Of a stretch of 64,000 nt of DNA, positions 29,413 to 40,198 are shown piece by piece. Position 1 is the stretch's first letter, and every line of letters starts with the position of its first letter. A model generated the notes under the pieces. It saw nothing but the letters and a program-made list of their open reading frames with translations, was not told the origin of the DNA and made no database searches. The DNA is from Klebsiella grimontii (GTDB lineage Bacteria; Pseudomonadota; Gammaproteobacteria; Enterobacterales; Enterobacteriaceae): positions 186,001-250,000 of the forward strand of contig NZ_FZTC01000022.1 in the NCBI RefSeq assembly GCF_900200035.1, read 5' to 3'. A program made the translations under genes and the position numbers.

Positions 29413-30393
29413 ATGAATATTCCATTCCTGCGCCATCTTAGCGCCCTCGCGCTATGCCTTTGTACCGCCTCCGCCTGGGCCGTCGAGGCGCCTTCCCGTA
29501 CCGAATGTATCGCGCCCGCCAAGCCCGGCGGCGGCTTCGATCTCACCTGCAAACTGATTCAGGTCAGCCTGATGGAAACCGGCGCCATCAAAAAACCAAT
29601 GCGCGTCACCTACATGCCCGGCGGCGTAGGGGCAGTGGCCTACAATGCGATCGTCGCCCAGCGTCCCGGCGAACCCGGTACCGTGGTCGCCTTTTCCGGC
29701 GGCTCGCTGCTCAACCTGGCGCAGGGCAAGTTTGGCCGCTACGGCGTGGATGATGTCCGCTGGCTGGCCAGCGTCGGCACCGATTACGGCATGATCGCGG
29801 TACGCACCGACTCGCCGTGGAAAGACCTGCCGTCGTTCATGGCGGCGATGGAAAAAAATCCCGCCAGTATCGTCATCGGCGCCGGCGCCTCAATCGGTAG
29901 CCAGGACTGGATGAAAGCGGCGCTGCTGGCGCAAAAAGCGAACGTCGATCCGCACAAAATGCGTTACGTGGCCTTTGAGGGCGGCGGCGAACCGGTCACC
30001 GCGCTGCTGGGCAATCACGTACAGGCAGTCTCCGGCGATCTCAGCGAAATGGTGCCTTATCTACAGGGCAATAAAATCCGCGTGCTGGCGGTCTTCGCTA
30101 ACGAAAGGCTACCGGGCGCGCTCGCCGATGTCCCCACCGCCAAAGAGCAGGGCTATGACCTGGTATGGCCGATTATTCGCGGCTTCTTCGTGGGCCCGAA
30201 AGTCAGCGACGCCGACTATCAGTGGTGGGTGGATGAGTTCACTAAATTGCAGCAGACCGACGCGTTCAAAAAGCAGCGCGAGCTGCGCGGCCTGTTTGAA
30301 TTCAACATGAACGGCAAGGAACTGGACGCCTATGTCAAAAAGCAGGTGGAAGCGTATCGCCAGCAGGCGAAATCCTTTGGCCTGGCAAAATAA
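29413..30393 (+). CDS. tctC: Tricarboxylate-binding periplasmic protein TctC
   Basis: 326 aa. Solute-binding component of the TctABC tripartite tricarboxylate transporter (citrate and related acids). Signal peptide to about residue 23 (ASAWAVEA). The ligand-binding region begins ECIAPAKPGGGFDLTCKL, and VIGAGASIGSQDW is typical. Closely matches Salmonella TctC as I know it. First gene of tctCBA, activated by TctDE encoded divergently. Confidence 0.95.
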   Translation: MNIPFLRHLSALALCLCTASAWAVEAPSRTECIAPAKPGGGFDLTCKLIQVSLMETGAIKKPMRVTYMPGGVGAVAYNAIVAQRPGEPGTVVAFSGGSLLNLAQGKFGRYGVDDVRWLASVGTDYGMIAVRTDSPWKDLPSFMAAMEKNPASIVIGAGASIGSQDWMKAALLAQKANVDPHKMRYVAFEGGGEPVTALLGNHVQAVSGDLSEMVPYLQGNKIRVLAVFANERLPGALADVPTAKEQGYDLVWPIIRGFFVGPKVSDADYQWWVDEFTKLQQTDAFKKQRELRGLFEFNMNGKELDAYVKKQVEAYRQQAKSFGLAK

Positions 30394-30408
30394 TTAACGG
30401 AGGTTGCG

Positions 30409-30840
30409 ATGAGCGATCGTATTTTTGCCGGTGTGTGGCTGCTGCTCTGCGCGGGGGGAATGTTTATCGCCTGGCAAATCCACAGCGAATACGCCTATGA
30501 ACCCGTCGGCCCGCGCCCTTTCCCGGTAGGCATTATCGGCCTGATGCTGCTGTGCTCTGTTTTACTGCTTCTGCGTCGGCCCGACGCCATCACCTGGCCT
30601 GGGCGTCTGGTTTTACAACGTTTATTGACAATGGTGGTGGCGCTGGTGGTCTACGCGTGGGGTTTTGAATGGCTGGGTTTTCCTCTGGCCACCGCGCTGC
30701 TGACCGCCGTTTTTGGCCTGCTGTTTGGCGCCACCCTGCCCGCTGCCGGGGTAGCCGGCGTGGCGATGGGCATCGCGCTGTGGTACGTCTTTGACGCCCT
30801 GCTCGATGTCACCCTGCCGCTCGGCGTCTGGTTGAGTTAA
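30409..30840 (+). CDS. tctB: Tricarboxylate transporter small membrane subunit TctB
   Basis: 143 aa with four predicted membrane helices. TctB family small subunit of the tripartite tricarboxylate transporter, partner of TctA. 15 bases after tctC, with GGAGG before ATG. 11 bases before tctA. Sequence is poorly conserved in this family, so identity rests on size, topology and position. Confidence 0.9.
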   Translation: MSDRIFAGVWLLLCAGGMFIAWQIHSEYAYEPVGPRPFPVGIIGLMLLCSVLLLLRRPDAITWPGRLVLQRLLTMVVALVVYAWGFEWLGFPLATALLTAVFGLLFGATLPAAGVAGVAMGIALWYVFDALLDVTLPLGVWLS

Positions 30841-30851
30841 CGGAGGAGTTT

Positions 30852-32372
30852 ATGGATATCTGGATTTATCTGTCGCAGGGCTTCGCCGTCGCCATGACGC
30901 CGACCAACCTGCTGATCGCGCTGATTGGCTGCTTCGTTGGCACCATCGTCGGCCTGCTGCCGGGCCTGGGCCCAATTAACGGCGTGGCGATCCTACTGCC
31001 GCTGGCCTTTGCCCTGCATCTGCCCGCTGAATCGGCGCTCATTCTGCTGGCCACGGTCTATATAGGTTGTGAATACGGCGGACGTATTTCATCGATCTTG
31101 CTTAACGTGCCCGGCGATGCCGCCGCCATTATGACCGCCATCGACGGTTATCCTATGGCGCAGCAGGGGCGCGGCGGCGTGGCCCTGTCGATCTCCGCCG
31201 TCAGCTCCTTCGTCGGTTCAATGATCGCTATCGGCGGGATGATTCTGTTCGCCCCCATACTGGCGCAGTGGTCGCTGGCGTTCGGCCCGGCGGAATATTT
31301 CGCCCTGATGGTTTTCGCCATCACCTGCCTCGGCAGCATGATGGCGCAAAATCCGCTCAAGTCGTTCCTCGCCGCGTTGATCGGTTTGGGGTTGGCGACG
31401 GTGGGCGTTGATGCCAATACCGGGGTGTATCGTTTCACTTTCGACAGCGTTCATCTCTCCGACGGCGTGCAGTTTATCGTGGTGGTGATTGGCCTCTTTT
31501 CGGTTTCGGAGATCTTGCTGATGCTGGAGAGCACCAGCGGCGGGCAGAAGCTGGTGCGCAAAACCGGCCGTATGCTGTTTAACGCTAAAGAGGCGGGACA
31601 GTGCGTCGGCGCGACCCTGCGCTCATCGGTGGTGGGTTTTTTTGTCGGCATTCTGCCGGGCGCGGGGGCGACCATTGCCAGCGCCATCACCTATATGACC
31701 GAGAAAAAGCTCAGCGGCAACAGCGACACCTTCGGGAAAGGCGATATTCGCGGCGTCGCGGCGCCGGAAGCGGCGAATAACGCTTCCGCCTGCGGCTCGT
31801 TTATTCCGATGCTCACGCTCGGCGTCCCCGGTTCCGGGACCACCGCGGTGATGATGGGCGCGCTGACCCTCTACAATATTACCCCGGGGCCGGCGATGTT
31901 TACCGAACAGCCGGATATCGTCTGGGGGTTAATCGCCGCGCTGCTCATCGCCAACGTGATGCTGCTGATTATGAACATTCCGCTGATCGGTCTGTTCACC
32001 CGCATGCTGACCATCCCGCTGTGGTTTCTGGTCCCGGCTATCGCCGCCGTGTCCGCGGTCGGCGTCTACGCGGTGCACAGCACCACCTTCGACCTGCTAT
32101 TGATGGTTGGGTTGGGCGTGCTCGGCTACATCATGCGTAAGATGCACTTCCCGATGTCGCCGCTGATCTTAGGCTTCGTGCTGGGGGAGATGCTGGAGCA
32201 GAACCTGCGCCGCGCGCTCTCCATCAGCAACGGCAACGTGGCGATTCTATGGCAAAGCGGCGTGACCAAAACGCTCCTGCTGCTGGCCATCGCGGTGATT
32301 GTTGTGCCCCCGCTGCTGCGATATATGCGTAAACGTCAGCAAAAAACGCCCGGCGATATTCCCTCCTCCTGA
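30852..32372 (+). CDS. tctA: Tricarboxylate transporter large membrane subunit TctA
   Basis: 506 aa with about 11-12 hydrophobic helices. TctA signatures are present: [17 protein letters not shown] near residue 30, and the repeated motif [12 protein letters not shown] near 265, followed by [12 protein letters not shown] and [16 protein letters not shown]. It forms the sodium-dependent translocation channel for tricarboxylates with TctB. Ends the tctCBA operon and is followed by a hairpin. Confidence 0.95.
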   Translation: MDIWIYLSQGFAVAMTPTNLLIALIGCFVGTIVGLLPGLGPINGVAILLPLAFALHLPAESALILLATVYIGCEYGGRISSILLNVPGDAAAIMTAIDGYPMAQQGRGGVALSISAVSSFVGSMIAIGGMILFAPILAQWSLAFGPAEYFALMVFAITCLGSMMAQNPLKSFLAALIGLGLATVGVDANTGVYRFTFDSVHLSDGVQFIVVVIGLFSVSEILLMLESTSGGQKLVRKTGRMLFNAKEAGQCVGATLRSSVVGFFVGILPGAGATIASAITYMTEKKLSGNSDTFGKGDIRGVAAPEAANNASACGSFIPMLTLGVPGSGTTAVMMGALTLYNITPGPAMFTEQPDIVWGLIAALLIANVMLLIMNIPLIGLFTRMLTIPLWFLVPAIAAVSAVGVYAVHSTTFDLLLMVGLGVLGYIMRKMHFPMSPLILGFVLGEMLEQNLRRALSISNGNVAILWQSGVTKTLLLLAIAVIVVPPLLRYMRKRQQKTPGDIPSS

Positions 32373-32380
32373 TAGACAAC

Positions 32381-32412
32381 GTCATTGGCGGTCGTCAACC
32401 GCCGCCAATGAC
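32381..32412 (+). terminator. Hairpin after tctA
   Basis: GTCATTGGCGG (32381-32391) pairs with CCGCCAATGAC (32402-32412), an 11-bp stem directly behind the tctA stop. There is no T-tract, so it may be a processing or Rho-dependent end rather than an intrinsic terminator. Confidence 0.5.
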
Positions 32413-32477
32413 GGTATCGATTGAATTTCTCCTGCATCTGCCTGATAGTTATCGTTTTAACTTTCTGGTGATCCGTT

Positions 32478-33101
32478 ATGACCGTCGCAGCATCCCGTTC
32501 GGGGTTAACATTCGCCGCGCTGGCGCTGGCCCTGATCCTCGCTTACACCGGTATCAGCGCAGGGGACAAACTCACCTGGCTGATGGAAGTCACGCCGGTC
32601 ATTATCCTCGTTCCGCTTTTGCTGGCCACGCGCTCGCGTTATCCGTTGACGCCGCTGCTTTACACGCTGGTTTTCTTCCATGCCATCATTTTGATGGTCG
32701 GCGGTATGTACACCTACGCCAAAGTGCCCATCGGCTTTGACGTACAGGAATGGCTGGGGCTGAGCCGCAACCCCTACGATAAGCTGGGACACTTTTTCCA
32801 GGGGCTGGTCCCGGCGCTGGCGGCGCGGGAGATTTTGCTGCGCGGCGGCTACGTTCACGGGCGTAAAATGCTCGGTTTCGTGGTCTGCTGCATTGCGCTG
32901 GCGATTAGCGCCGTCTACGAGCTGATCGAATGGTGGGCGGCGCTGGCGCTGGGACAGGGCGCCGATGAATTTCTCGGCACCCAGGGCGATCCCTGGGATA
33001 CTCAGTCCGATATGTTCTGCGCCCTGCTCGGCGCGCTGACCACCGTTTTTGCGCTGGGCCGCTGGCATACGCAGCAGCTACTGCACGTCCAGCGCTTCTG
33101 A
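32478..33101 (+). CDS. yjdF: YjdF-like DUF2238 inner-membrane protein
   Basis: 207 aa, about six membrane helices. DUF2238/YjdF family: conserved VHxRF-like surroundings include HAIILMVGGMYTYA, YDKLGHFFQGLVPALAAREIL and SAVYELIEWWAALALG. Function unknown. In E. coli yjdF lies elsewhere. Its last 24 bases overlap the end of convergent menE. Symbol given by family resemblance. Confidence 0.75.
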   Translation: MTVAASRSGLTFAALALALILAYTGISAGDKLTWLMEVTPVIILVPLLLATRSRYPLTPLLYTLVFFHAIILMVGGMYTYAKVPIGFDVQEWLGLSRNPYDKLGHFFQGLVPALAAREILLRGGYVHGRKMLGFVVCCIALAISAVYELIEWWAALALGQGADEFLGTQGDPWDTQSDMFCALLGALTTVFALGRWHTQQLLHVQRF

Positions 33102-34469
33102 GGCGGAGCTCTCCTGCTGGTTGACCCAGTCGCGTAGCGCCCGGCGGGAAATTTTAATTCCGCCGGTTTTCAGCGATTCAGGCAGCCGCAGCCAGCGCAC
33201 CGGCTGCTGAAACCGCGCCAGCTTATCGGCGCACCAGCCTGCCAGCTCGGACGGTTCGCAATGCGCGCTGCATTCCACCACCGCCACCGGCCGCTGGCCA
33301 AACTCCGCGTCATCCTGCGGCACGATAAAAACTTGCCCAATCAATGGGTGTGCGCCGATAACCCGCTCCACCTCTTCCGGCTGAATACCTTCTCCGCCGC
33401 TAAAAAAGAGGTTATCCACTCTTCCGAGGATAGTCAGCCTGCCGTGCTCCAGCTGTCCCCGATCGCGGGTGGCGAACCAGCCGTCGGCATCAGCGATGGG
33501 GACCGTTTGCCCATCGCGCCAGTAGCCTTCCGCCATGCTGTCCGAGCGCAGCCAGACCTCGCCATCGACAATCCGCACTTCGCGCCCCGGCAGCGGCCGC
33601 CCGACATCCGCCAGGCCGTCCGCCTCCTTGGCGCATACCGTGGAGGCAAACTCGGTTAGCCCGTAGCCGCACCAGCAGCGGATACCGCGCCTGCGGGCCT
33701 GTTCGGTGAGCGCCACCGGAATCGCCGCGCCGCCGAGCAGAACCGCTTTTAACGACACCCCGGCGTCGCCGTTAAGCAGGCGCCATAGCTGAGTCGGCAC
33801 CAGGGAGGCGTGGGTACAGCCGCGTAACGCCTGTTCCAGCGGCTGCTTGTCGCGTACCGTCAGGCCTGCGCCAGCAAATAGCCAGCGCCAGAGAATGCCC
33901 TGACCGGAAACGTGAAACAGCGGCAGCGACAGCAGCCAGTCATCGTGTGGCGCAAAGGGTATCATCGCCAGCACGCCCTCTGCGCTGGCAAGATGGGCGC
34001 GAAAAGCGTGCACCGCCGCTTTCGGCAGCCCCGTCGACCCCGAGGTGAGCGTCATGGAAGCGATACGATCTTCTCGCCAGGCCGCCGCGTACGCGCCGTC
34101 GCCAACGCGCAAAACTAAGGCATTAAGCGCTACCGGAAGGTCGCCGCCGTTCAGCGCCAGCGCGTGGCGCAGGCCAAGGGACGGCAGCAGTTCCGCCAAC
34201 AGAGGAGCCGGCAGCTGCGGATTCAGCGGCAGAACGCGCGCGCCGCACTGCAGCAGGGCCAGCAATGCCAGCAAAGCATCGGGCTGGTTGTAAGCGCGAA
34301 GCAGCACGCCATCGCCGTCGCTGACCCCCTGGGCGTGAAATCCCGCCGCCAGCGCATCAATGCGCGCGCACAGTTCTCGCCAGCTTAGCCGCCGCTCATT
34401 CAAGCGCAGCGCCCGGGCCTCTTCCCGCCGTTGCCGCCAGTGACGCCAGGGCCAGTCGCTAAAGGTCAC
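33078..34469 (-). CDS. menE: o-Succinylbenzoate-CoA ligase
   Basis: 463 aa (E. coli 451). ANL-superfamily adenylating enzyme that activates o-succinylbenzoate to its CoA thioester in menaquinone synthesis. AMP-binding motif [13 protein letters not shown] near 145, GYGLTE near 295, and [25 protein letters not shown] near 352. C-terminal Lys region [12 protein letters not shown]. Overlaps menC by 4 bases. Last gene of the men operon. Confidence 0.96.
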   Translation of the reverse strand: MTFSDWPWRHWRQRREEARALRLNERRLSWRELCARIDALAAGFHAQGVSDGDGVLLRAYNQPDALLALLALLQCGARVLPLNPQLPAPLLAELLPSLGLRHALALNGGDLPVALNALVLRVGDGAYAAAWREDRIASMTLTSGSTGLPKAAVHAFRAHLASAEGVLAMIPFAPHDDWLLSLPLFHVSGQGILWRWLFAGAGLTVRDKQPLEQALRGCTHASLVPTQLWRLLNGDAGVSLKAVLLGGAAIPVALTEQARRRGIRCWCGYGLTEFASTVCAKEADGLADVGRPLPGREVRIVDGEVWLRSDSMAEGYWRDGQTVPIADADGWFATRDRGQLEHGRLTILGRVDNLFFSGGEGIQPEEVERVIGAHPLIGQVFIVPQDDAEFGQRPVAVVECSAHCEPSELAGWCADKLARFQQPVRWLRLPESLKTGGIKISRRALRDWVNQQESSASEALDVQ

Positions 34470-35431
34470 AGCAGCGGCTCCAGCTCATCAACGCTCAGAC
34501 ACGGCAGCTCGCTATCCGGCCAACGGCGCACCAGTTGGCCGCGCATCAGGCTCAGGGTGTCCAGACCGGGTATCGTGTCCGGGGTAAGCCAGGCGGCGAT
34601 TCGCGCCAGCTGCGTCAGTCCAAGGCTCGACTCAATGGATGAGCTGATCACCGCCGTCAGCCCCAGCGCATGCGCCTGCGCCACCTGCTGGCGTACCTTT
34701 TGCAGGCTGCCGGTCAAGGTCGGTTTAATCACCACCGCCCGCAGCCCCGGCTCGGCGGCAAAGCTAAAGTCCGCCTCGCGCAGGCTCTCATCCCAGGCGA
34801 TAGCGATACCCGTTTCTTTCGTAAAAGCGCGCGAATCGTCGCGATTTTTACAAGGCTCTTCGAGAAAGGCGATGCGGCTGCGATAGTGCGGATTAACATA
34901 TTTAGCGAACTGCTGGGCTTTCAGCGGCGTCCAGGCGCGGTTAGCGTCGAGGCGCAGCGTCAGATCGGGAATCGCCTCCAGCAGCAGATTGACCACCATA
35001 CCGTCGCGCACCGCCTCATACAGGCCAACTTTGACCTTGGCGACCTTCTCGCCGGGCATCAGCGAAAGCCTGGCGAACAGCTCGTCCGGGTCGCCGGAAC
35101 AGAGCGGCGCCGCACGATAATCCGCCGCCTGCGGCAGCTCGCCGCACAGTTCCGCCAGTGCGCAGCTCGCCCCGAAAGCCGCCGACGGCGGAGCCGGCAG
35201 CGCGCCGTCTTCGCCATCTCGCCAGGCGCTCGCCCACGCCAGCAGCGCCGTCCGCGCGTCATCCAGCGTTTCCAGGCTGAATCCCGGCAGGGGAGAGATT
35301 TCCCCCCAGCCTTCGCGCTCGCCGTCGCGCAGGCGCAGAAGCAAACCATCGCGGGTTTTTAACCGCCGTTCACGCAGCACCACACCCGCGTCCATCGGTA
35401 GCTGCCAGCGGTAGACCTGCGCCTGCCGCAT
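34466..35431 (-). CDS. menC: o-Succinylbenzoate synthase
   Basis: 321 aa (E. coli 320). Enolase-superfamily dehydratase converting SHCHC to o-succinylbenzoate. Catalytic/metal motifs: KVKVGLYE (Lys near 133), LRLDANRAW (Asp near 161), FLEEPC (Glu near 190), AWDES (Asp near 213) and VIKPTLTGS (Lys near 235). Its ATG overlaps the menB stop by one base (TAATG). Confidence 0.96.
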   Translation of the reverse strand: MRQAQVYRWQLPMDAGVVLRERRLKTRDGLLLRLRDGEREGWGEISPLPGFSLETLDDARTALLAWASAWRDGEDGALPAPPSAAFGASCALAELCGELPQAADYRAAPLCSGDPDELFARLSLMPGEKVAKVKVGLYEAVRDGMVVNLLLEAIPDLTLRLDANRAWTPLKAQQFAKYVNPHYRSRIAFLEEPCKNRDDSRAFTKETGIAIAWDESLREADFSFAAEPGLRAVVIKPTLTGSLQKVRQQVAQAHALGLTAVISSSIESSLGLTQLARIAAWLTPDTIPGLDTLSLMRGQLVRRWPDSELPCLSVDELEPLL

Positions 35432-36288
35432 TACGGATTCCGTTTAAATTTGCTGAAGTCCGGCTGGCGCTTCTGGTTGAAAGCATTGCGCCCTTCCTGA
35501 CCCTCTTCGGTCATGTAGAACAGCATGGTGGCGTTACCCGCCAGCTCCTGCAGTCCCGCCTGGCCGTCGCAGTCGGCGTTCAGCGCCGCCTTCAGGCAGC
35601 GCAGCGCCATCGGGCTGTTTTGCAGCATTTCCCGGCACCAACGCACGGTCTCTTTTTCCAGATCCGCCAGCGGCACCACGGTATTGACCAGGCCCATATC
35701 CAACGCCTGCTGCGCGTCGTACTGGCGGCACAGGAACCAGATCTCACGGGCTTTTTTCTGCCCGACGATGCGCGCCATATACGAGGCGCCCCAGCCGCCG
35801 TCAAAGGAGCCGACTTTCGGACCGGTCTGGCCAAAGATAGCGTTTTCCGCCGCGATGGTCAGATCGCACATCATATGCAGGACATGGCCGCCGCCAATGG
35901 AATAACCCGCCACCATCGCCACCACCGGTTTCGGGCAGGTGCGGATCTGCCGCTGGAAATCGAGAACGTTGAGGTGATGAACGCCGGAATCATCCTGATA
36001 GCCGCCGTAGTCGCCGCGGACCTTCTGATCGCCGCCGGCGCAAAACGCTTTGTCGCCTTCACCGGTCAGCACGATGACGCCGATATTGTCGTCATAGCGG
36101 GCATCCGCCAGCGCCTGAATCATCTCTTTGACGGTCAGCGGACGAAATGCGTTGCGTACCTGCGGGCGGTTGATGGTGATTTTGGCAATTCCGTCCGCCG
36201 ATTTTTGGTAACGAATGTCGGTGTAGCCTTCGGAGCAGTCCTGCCATTCAATCGGGGCGTAAAGCATTGCTTCATCAAGAGAGATCAT
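35431..36288 (-). CDS. menB: 1,4-Dihydroxy-2-naphthoyl-CoA synthase
   Basis: 285 aa (E. coli 285). Crotonase-family enzyme that cyclises succinylbenzoyl-CoA. Oxyanion and active-site segments [31 protein letters not shown] and [15 protein letters not shown] are intact. The frame extends 14 codons upstream, but [15 protein letters not shown] at 36288 corresponds to the E. coli start and has AAGGACACTTT ahead, so I use it. Confidence 0.97.
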   Translation of the reverse strand: MISLDEAMLYAPIEWQDCSEGYTDIRYQKSADGIAKITINRPQVRNAFRPLTVKEMIQALADARYDDNIGVIVLTGEGDKAFCAGGDQKVRGDYGGYQDDSGVHHLNVLDFQRQIRTCPKPVVAMVAGYSIGGGHVLHMMCDLTIAAENAIFGQTGPKVGSFDGGWGASYMARIVGQKKAREIWFLCRQYDAQQALDMGLVNTVVPLADLEKETVRWCREMLQNSPMALRCLKAALNADCDGQAGLQELAGNATMLFYMTEEGQEGRNAFNQKRQPDFSKFKRNP

Positions 36289-36302
36289 AAAGTGTCCTTC
36301 AG

Positions 36303-37061
36303 TTAACTCGCTAAAAACTGCGCCAGACAAGCCACGACAGCATCGGGGTTTTCCCGATGCGCGTTGTGTCCGGCATGATTAATCACGTGCGTGGTGGCCG
36401 ATAGCTCATCGGCGATGGCGCGAAACTTGCCGTCGCGTTCACCGCAAAGGTAATGAAAAGGGAACTCGCGCGCCCGTAACGGTTCGCGGAGATCGGGCTG
36501 TTCCGCCAGCGAGCTGGCCTGCAGCATTGCCGCCAGCGCACCGCCGTTATTGCGGCTGCGTAGCGCAATCAGCGCCGCCCGCTGCGCGGCATCAAGGGAA
36601 GCAAAGACCGGCTGCTGATACCAGTCGGCAAACACCTGGGTCAGCGGCTCGCGGCGAAAGCGTTCAGCCCAGGCGGCATCGCCGCGGCGGCGCAGCAAGC
36701 GTTGGTTTTCATCCGTTAACCCCGGATGCCCCCCCTCCACCACCAGCCCGCAGAGCCCTTCGCGCGGCTGGCAGGCAAAGTACATGGCCACCCGTCCGCC
36801 AAGGGAGTAACCCACCAGCCAGTACTTAAGTATGTTGTAACTATTAAGCGTTTTCTCAACAAGATAACCAACCTCGGCCAGGCTGTTTGCCGCAATATTC
36901 GCTGAACCGCCGTGGCCCGGCAGGTCAATATAGAGACGCGAATACGCGCCAAACGCCTGGCCGACCGTCAGCCATTCGTGACAATCGCCGGAAAAACCGT
37001 GCAAAAAGACCAGCCAGGGATGGCCCGGCTGGCCGCGTTCGGCCAGCGCGTGGAGGATCAT
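36303..37061 (-). CDS. menH: SHCHC synthase MenH
   Basis: 252 aa (E. coli 252). Alpha/beta-hydrolase-fold lyase that eliminates pyruvate from SEPHCHC to give SHCHC. Triad elements: Ser in VGYSLGGR (about 86), Asp in CGERDGKF (about 210) and His in [12 protein letters not shown] (about 232). [10 protein letters not shown] forms the oxyanion region. Overlaps menD by 4 bases. Confidence 0.95.
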   Translation of the reverse strand: MILHALAERGQPGHPWLVFLHGFSGDCHEWLTVGQAFGAYSRLYIDLPGHGGSANIAANSLAEVGYLVEKTLNSYNILKYWLVGYSLGGRVAMYFACQPREGLCGLVVEGGHPGLTDENQRLLRRRGDAAWAERFRREPLTQVFADWYQQPVFASLDAAQRAALIALRSRNNGGALAAMLQASSLAEQPDLREPLRAREFPFHYLCGERDGKFRAIADELSATTHVINHAGHNAHRENPDAVVACLAQFLAS

Positions 37062-38728
37062 AGCTGACTCACCTGCGCCAGCAGCCGCTGCAAAGTTTGC
37101 GTACCGTCGGTTTCGTTGACCACCAGCTCAATCAGCGTCGCGCCGGGCGCTCGCCAGGCAACGTCCAGCGCCTGTTCCAGTTCATTCCAGTCCGCAGGGC
37201 GATGATAGGTCAGATCGAACATCGCCGCCGCATGGGCGAAATGGATATTCTGCGGCATCAGATAGAACTGGCTTCGCTGCGCCTGCGGCGTGGGCAGCAG
37301 GGAAAAAATCTGCCCGCCGTTATTGTTGACGACAATCAGCACCATCGGCGCTGAAGCCTGACGCAGCAGCGCCAGCGAGTTGAGATCGTAAAGCGCCGAC
37401 AGATCGCCGACGATAGCCAGCGTAGGGCGCGCGCTGGCGCGCTGCACCCCGGCCGCCGTCGCCAGCAGGCCGTCGATTCCGCTGGCCCCGCGATTGCTGT
37501 AGACCGGGTAACCCGCCGGTAGCTGCGACAGCGCGTCAATTAAACGTACCGCCAGGCTGTTGCCGACAAACAGCTGCCCTTGATCCGGCAGATAGCGCCG
37601 GATTCGCTGCGCCAGCTGGGCCTCGCCGAACGCCTCGCTGCTGGCGACCGCCGCCTGCCAGGCCTGGCGCGCCAGTTCAGGAATAACGACGGCCCACGGC
37701 TGGCGTTTTTCCGCCGGGTGCTGCTCAAGCCAGCGGTCGATGGCGCAGACCAGGCGACGACCGCGATGCTGGGCAGGATCCAGACGCCCCGGCAGGTTGT
37801 CCACCAGCCAGTACTCTTCGGGTTCGCAGGTAGCCTGCCACTGCAAAACGCGTTTGCTGGTCAGGCTGCTGCCCAGTTGAACAATGATTTGCGCCTGCGC
37901 CAGTTCGCTGACCGCTTTTGCGTTGCCGAGCCACAGATCGGCGCAGGGAAGCGGCTGCCCGGTTTGCGAGAGCACATCGCCAATCAGCGGCCAACCGAGC
38001 GTTTTCGCCCACTCGGCAACCTTCTGGCCCTCTTCCGCGCTCATCCGTCCGGCGACCACTACGCCGCGTTTTTGGCGCCAGAAAAACCAGTCACGCTGCT
38101 TTTCGCTTGAGGTCTGCAGAGACTGACGCAGCCAGGGCTTATCGCTCTGCCACCAGTCGCCGAGCTGCTGCTGCCATTCGGCGCCGGTGTCGTCCATATC
38201 GCCATACAGCGGTTCGGCAAACGGGCAGTTAATATGAACGCCGCCGACGTGCAGCGCGCCGAGCGCCTGGTCGAGGGTCGAGACCAGCCAGCGGGAGGAG
38301 ATATCCTGCGACGGGCGCGGAAGGGATATTGTGTGCGACGGATGCGAGGCGAACATGCCCGGCTGGCGTATAGCCTGATTCGCGCCGCAGTCGATCAGCT
38401 CCGGCGGCCGGTCGGCGGTCAGCAAAATGAGTTTTTCGCCGGTCAACCCGGCTTCAATCAGCGCCGGATAGAGGTTAGCCGCCGCGGTACCGGAGGTCAC
38501 AATTACCGCCACCGGCTGGCCGCTGGCTTTCGCCAGCCCTAACGCCAGATGGCCAAGACCGCGTTCGTCAAAGTGGGTATGGTGAATAAACGCGTGGTTT
38601 TCCGCCGCCGCCAGGGTTAAAGGCGTCGAACGCGATCCGGGCGCAATGCAGATGTGCTGCACGCGGTGGCGGGTCAAAGCTTCAAGGATCACCGCCGCCC
38701 AGCGTCGGTTAAATGCGCTTACTGACAT
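37058..38728 (-). CDS. menD: SEPHCHC synthase MenD
   Basis: 556 aa (E. coli 556). Thiamine-diphosphate enzyme that adds 2-oxoglutarate to isochorismate, the first committed step of menaquinone synthesis. The ThDP Glu lies in [15 protein letters not shown] (about 55), and the diphosphate motif [10 protein letters not shown] through [10 protein letters not shown] is near 440-475. An upstream in-frame ATG at 38746 would add six residues. [11 protein letters not shown] at 38728 matches the E. coli N-terminus. Confidence 0.96.
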   Translation of the reverse strand: MSVSAFNRRWAAVILEALTRHRVQHICIAPGSRSTPLTLAAAENHAFIHHTHFDERGLGHLALGLAKASGQPVAVIVTSGTAAANLYPALIEAGLTGEKLILLTADRPPELIDCGANQAIRQPGMFASHPSHTISLPRPSQDISSRWLVSTLDQALGALHVGGVHINCPFAEPLYGDMDDTGAEWQQQLGDWWQSDKPWLRQSLQTSSEKQRDWFFWRQKRGVVVAGRMSAEEGQKVAEWAKTLGWPLIGDVLSQTGQPLPCADLWLGNAKAVSELAQAQIIVQLGSSLTSKRVLQWQATCEPEEYWLVDNLPGRLDPAQHRGRRLVCAIDRWLEQHPAEKRQPWAVVIPELARQAWQAAVASSEAFGEAQLAQRIRRYLPDQGQLFVGNSLAVRLIDALSQLPAGYPVYSNRGASGIDGLLATAAGVQRASARPTLAIVGDLSALYDLNSLALLRQASAPMVLIVVNNNGGQIFSLLPTPQAQRSQFYLMPQNIHFAHAAAMFDLTYHRPADWNELEQALDVAWRAPGATLIELVVNETDGTQTLQRLLAQVSQL

Positions 38729-38805
38729 GAATTTGTCCAGTATCAAATATTGAGGCTAAGTATAGATAAAGCAGACTGTTGCCGTTTTGATATGCATCGT
38801 TTTAT

Positions 38806-40101
38806 CTATGTTTCTGTAAGCAGTAACGAACGCAATCCCGCGGCTTTATTTTCAATTTCCTGCCACTCCTGCTCAGGGTCAGAGCCGCTGACGATCCCCG
38901 CCCCGGCATACAGTCTGAGCGTATGGTTTTCGACTTTCGCCGAACGCAGAGAGACGCAAAATTCGCTTTGCGCCAGCGACAGATAGCCAGCGGAGCCTGC
39001 ATACCAGCCGCGGGTAAAAAGCTCATTACGGGTGATAAAATCCAGCGCCACCTGACGCGGCAAACCCGCGACCGCCGCCGTGGGCTGAAGCAGATGAAGA
39101 CAGCGGGCATCATCGGGTTTATCCAGCTCGGCCCATATACAGCGCCGCAAATGCTGAACTTTCCGCAAACGAACAATCTGCGGCGGCAGCACTTCCAGCG
39201 CGCGCGTCTCCCCTTGCAGCCGCTGGCAGATATCCTCCACCACCAGCATATTTTCGCGCTGATTTTTATCGTCGCCCATCAACCAGTTGCCCAAACGCTG
39301 GGCCTGACGATCGTCCGCATGGCTGGCGACGGTTCCCGCCAGCGCTTCGGTACGCAATAGCGCGCCGCGCCGCCGCCACAGCCGTTCCGGCGTTGAACCC
39401 ACGAATGCCTCTCGCGGGGTAAAGGCCATCAGGAAGTGGAAGCAGTTAAGATTGCTGCGACGGCTGGCGGCCATAATCGATCCGGCGTTTAACGGCGCGG
39501 CGAAATGCAAATCGGTGGCGCGAGCCAGCACTACTTTATCCATCTCCCCCGCCGCTATCGCCTGCGTCGCCTGCGTAATCAGCGCTCGCCACTGCGGATA
39601 AGCCGGGAAATGCTGTTCGCTAAGCAGAGAGGGCATCGCGGTGGCCTGCGCCTGTTTCGCCGTCAGCGAATCGAGAAATTCACGCGCCGCGCGGGCATCG
39701 TCGCGGAGCGAGCTCTCGCTGGACAGCACCAGACGTAGCGTGGCGCTGCCGCCCAGGCGACGCCACTCCAGCCTCGGCAATAGCAACAGGCCCTGCTGAG
39801 GATCAAAGGCGTTAAGGCCGCAAATTCGCAGGTCATCACGCCCCTGCTGGCGCAAAAAATCGTGCGCCAGCGTCAGGGAAGCAAAGGTTTTTACCGCTCC
39901 CAGCGCCGCCAGCTCTTCATCGCCGCTGCGCTGCTGCCAGTAAAACTGCGGCCACTGCCGCTGATGGTTGCACCACAGCAGCGGATCAAAAGCGTCATTC
40001 AGCGCAAAGGAGATATCGTAAATTCGCGTGCCGGGCGATGGCGGGAACGCTTCATCCAGGCAGCGGTATAGGCTTTCCAGCGCGGTGGAAACAGACAGCA
40101 C
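38806..40101 (-). CDS. menF: Menaquinone-specific isochorismate synthase
   Basis: 431 aa (E. coli 431). Chorismate-binding family enzyme that isomerises chorismate to isochorismate for menaquinone. Active-site segments KVVLARATDL, FVGSTPERLWRR, TEALAGT, QRENMLVVEDI and YAGSAGYLS are intact. I start at GTG 40101, which has GGAGG six bases upstream and gives the E. coli length. An ATG ten codons further upstream has no comparable signal. The 77-bp gap to menD lacks an obvious terminator, so menFDHBCE may be one transcript. elaB, which lies upstream in E. coli, is absent. Confidence 0.94.
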   Translation of the reverse strand: MLSVSTALESLYRCLDEAFPPSPGTRIYDISFALNDAFDPLLWCNHQRQWPQFYWQQRSGDEELAALGAVKTFASLTLAHDFLRQQGRDDLRICGLNAFDPQQGLLLLPRLEWRRLGGSATLRLVLSSESSLRDDARAAREFLDSLTAKQAQATAMPSLLSEQHFPAYPQWRALITQATQAIAAGEMDKVVLARATDLHFAAPLNAGSIMAASRRSNLNCFHFLMAFTPREAFVGSTPERLWRRRGALLRTEALAGTVASHADDRQAQRLGNWLMGDDKNQRENMLVVEDICQRLQGETRALEVLPPQIVRLRKVQHLRRCIWAELDKPDDARCLHLLQPTAAVAGLPRQVALDFITRNELFTRGWYAGSAGYLSLAQSEFCVSLRSAKVENHTLRLYAGAGIVSGSDPEQEWQEIENKAAGLRSLLLTET

Positions 40102-40198
40102 GCGAACCTCCACGGAGTAAAAACCCCACATTATACGGGGTACTACTGAGGAATAGCAGTACCCACGATGAGGGAGCGGCTTTTAATTCGCGCGACGG

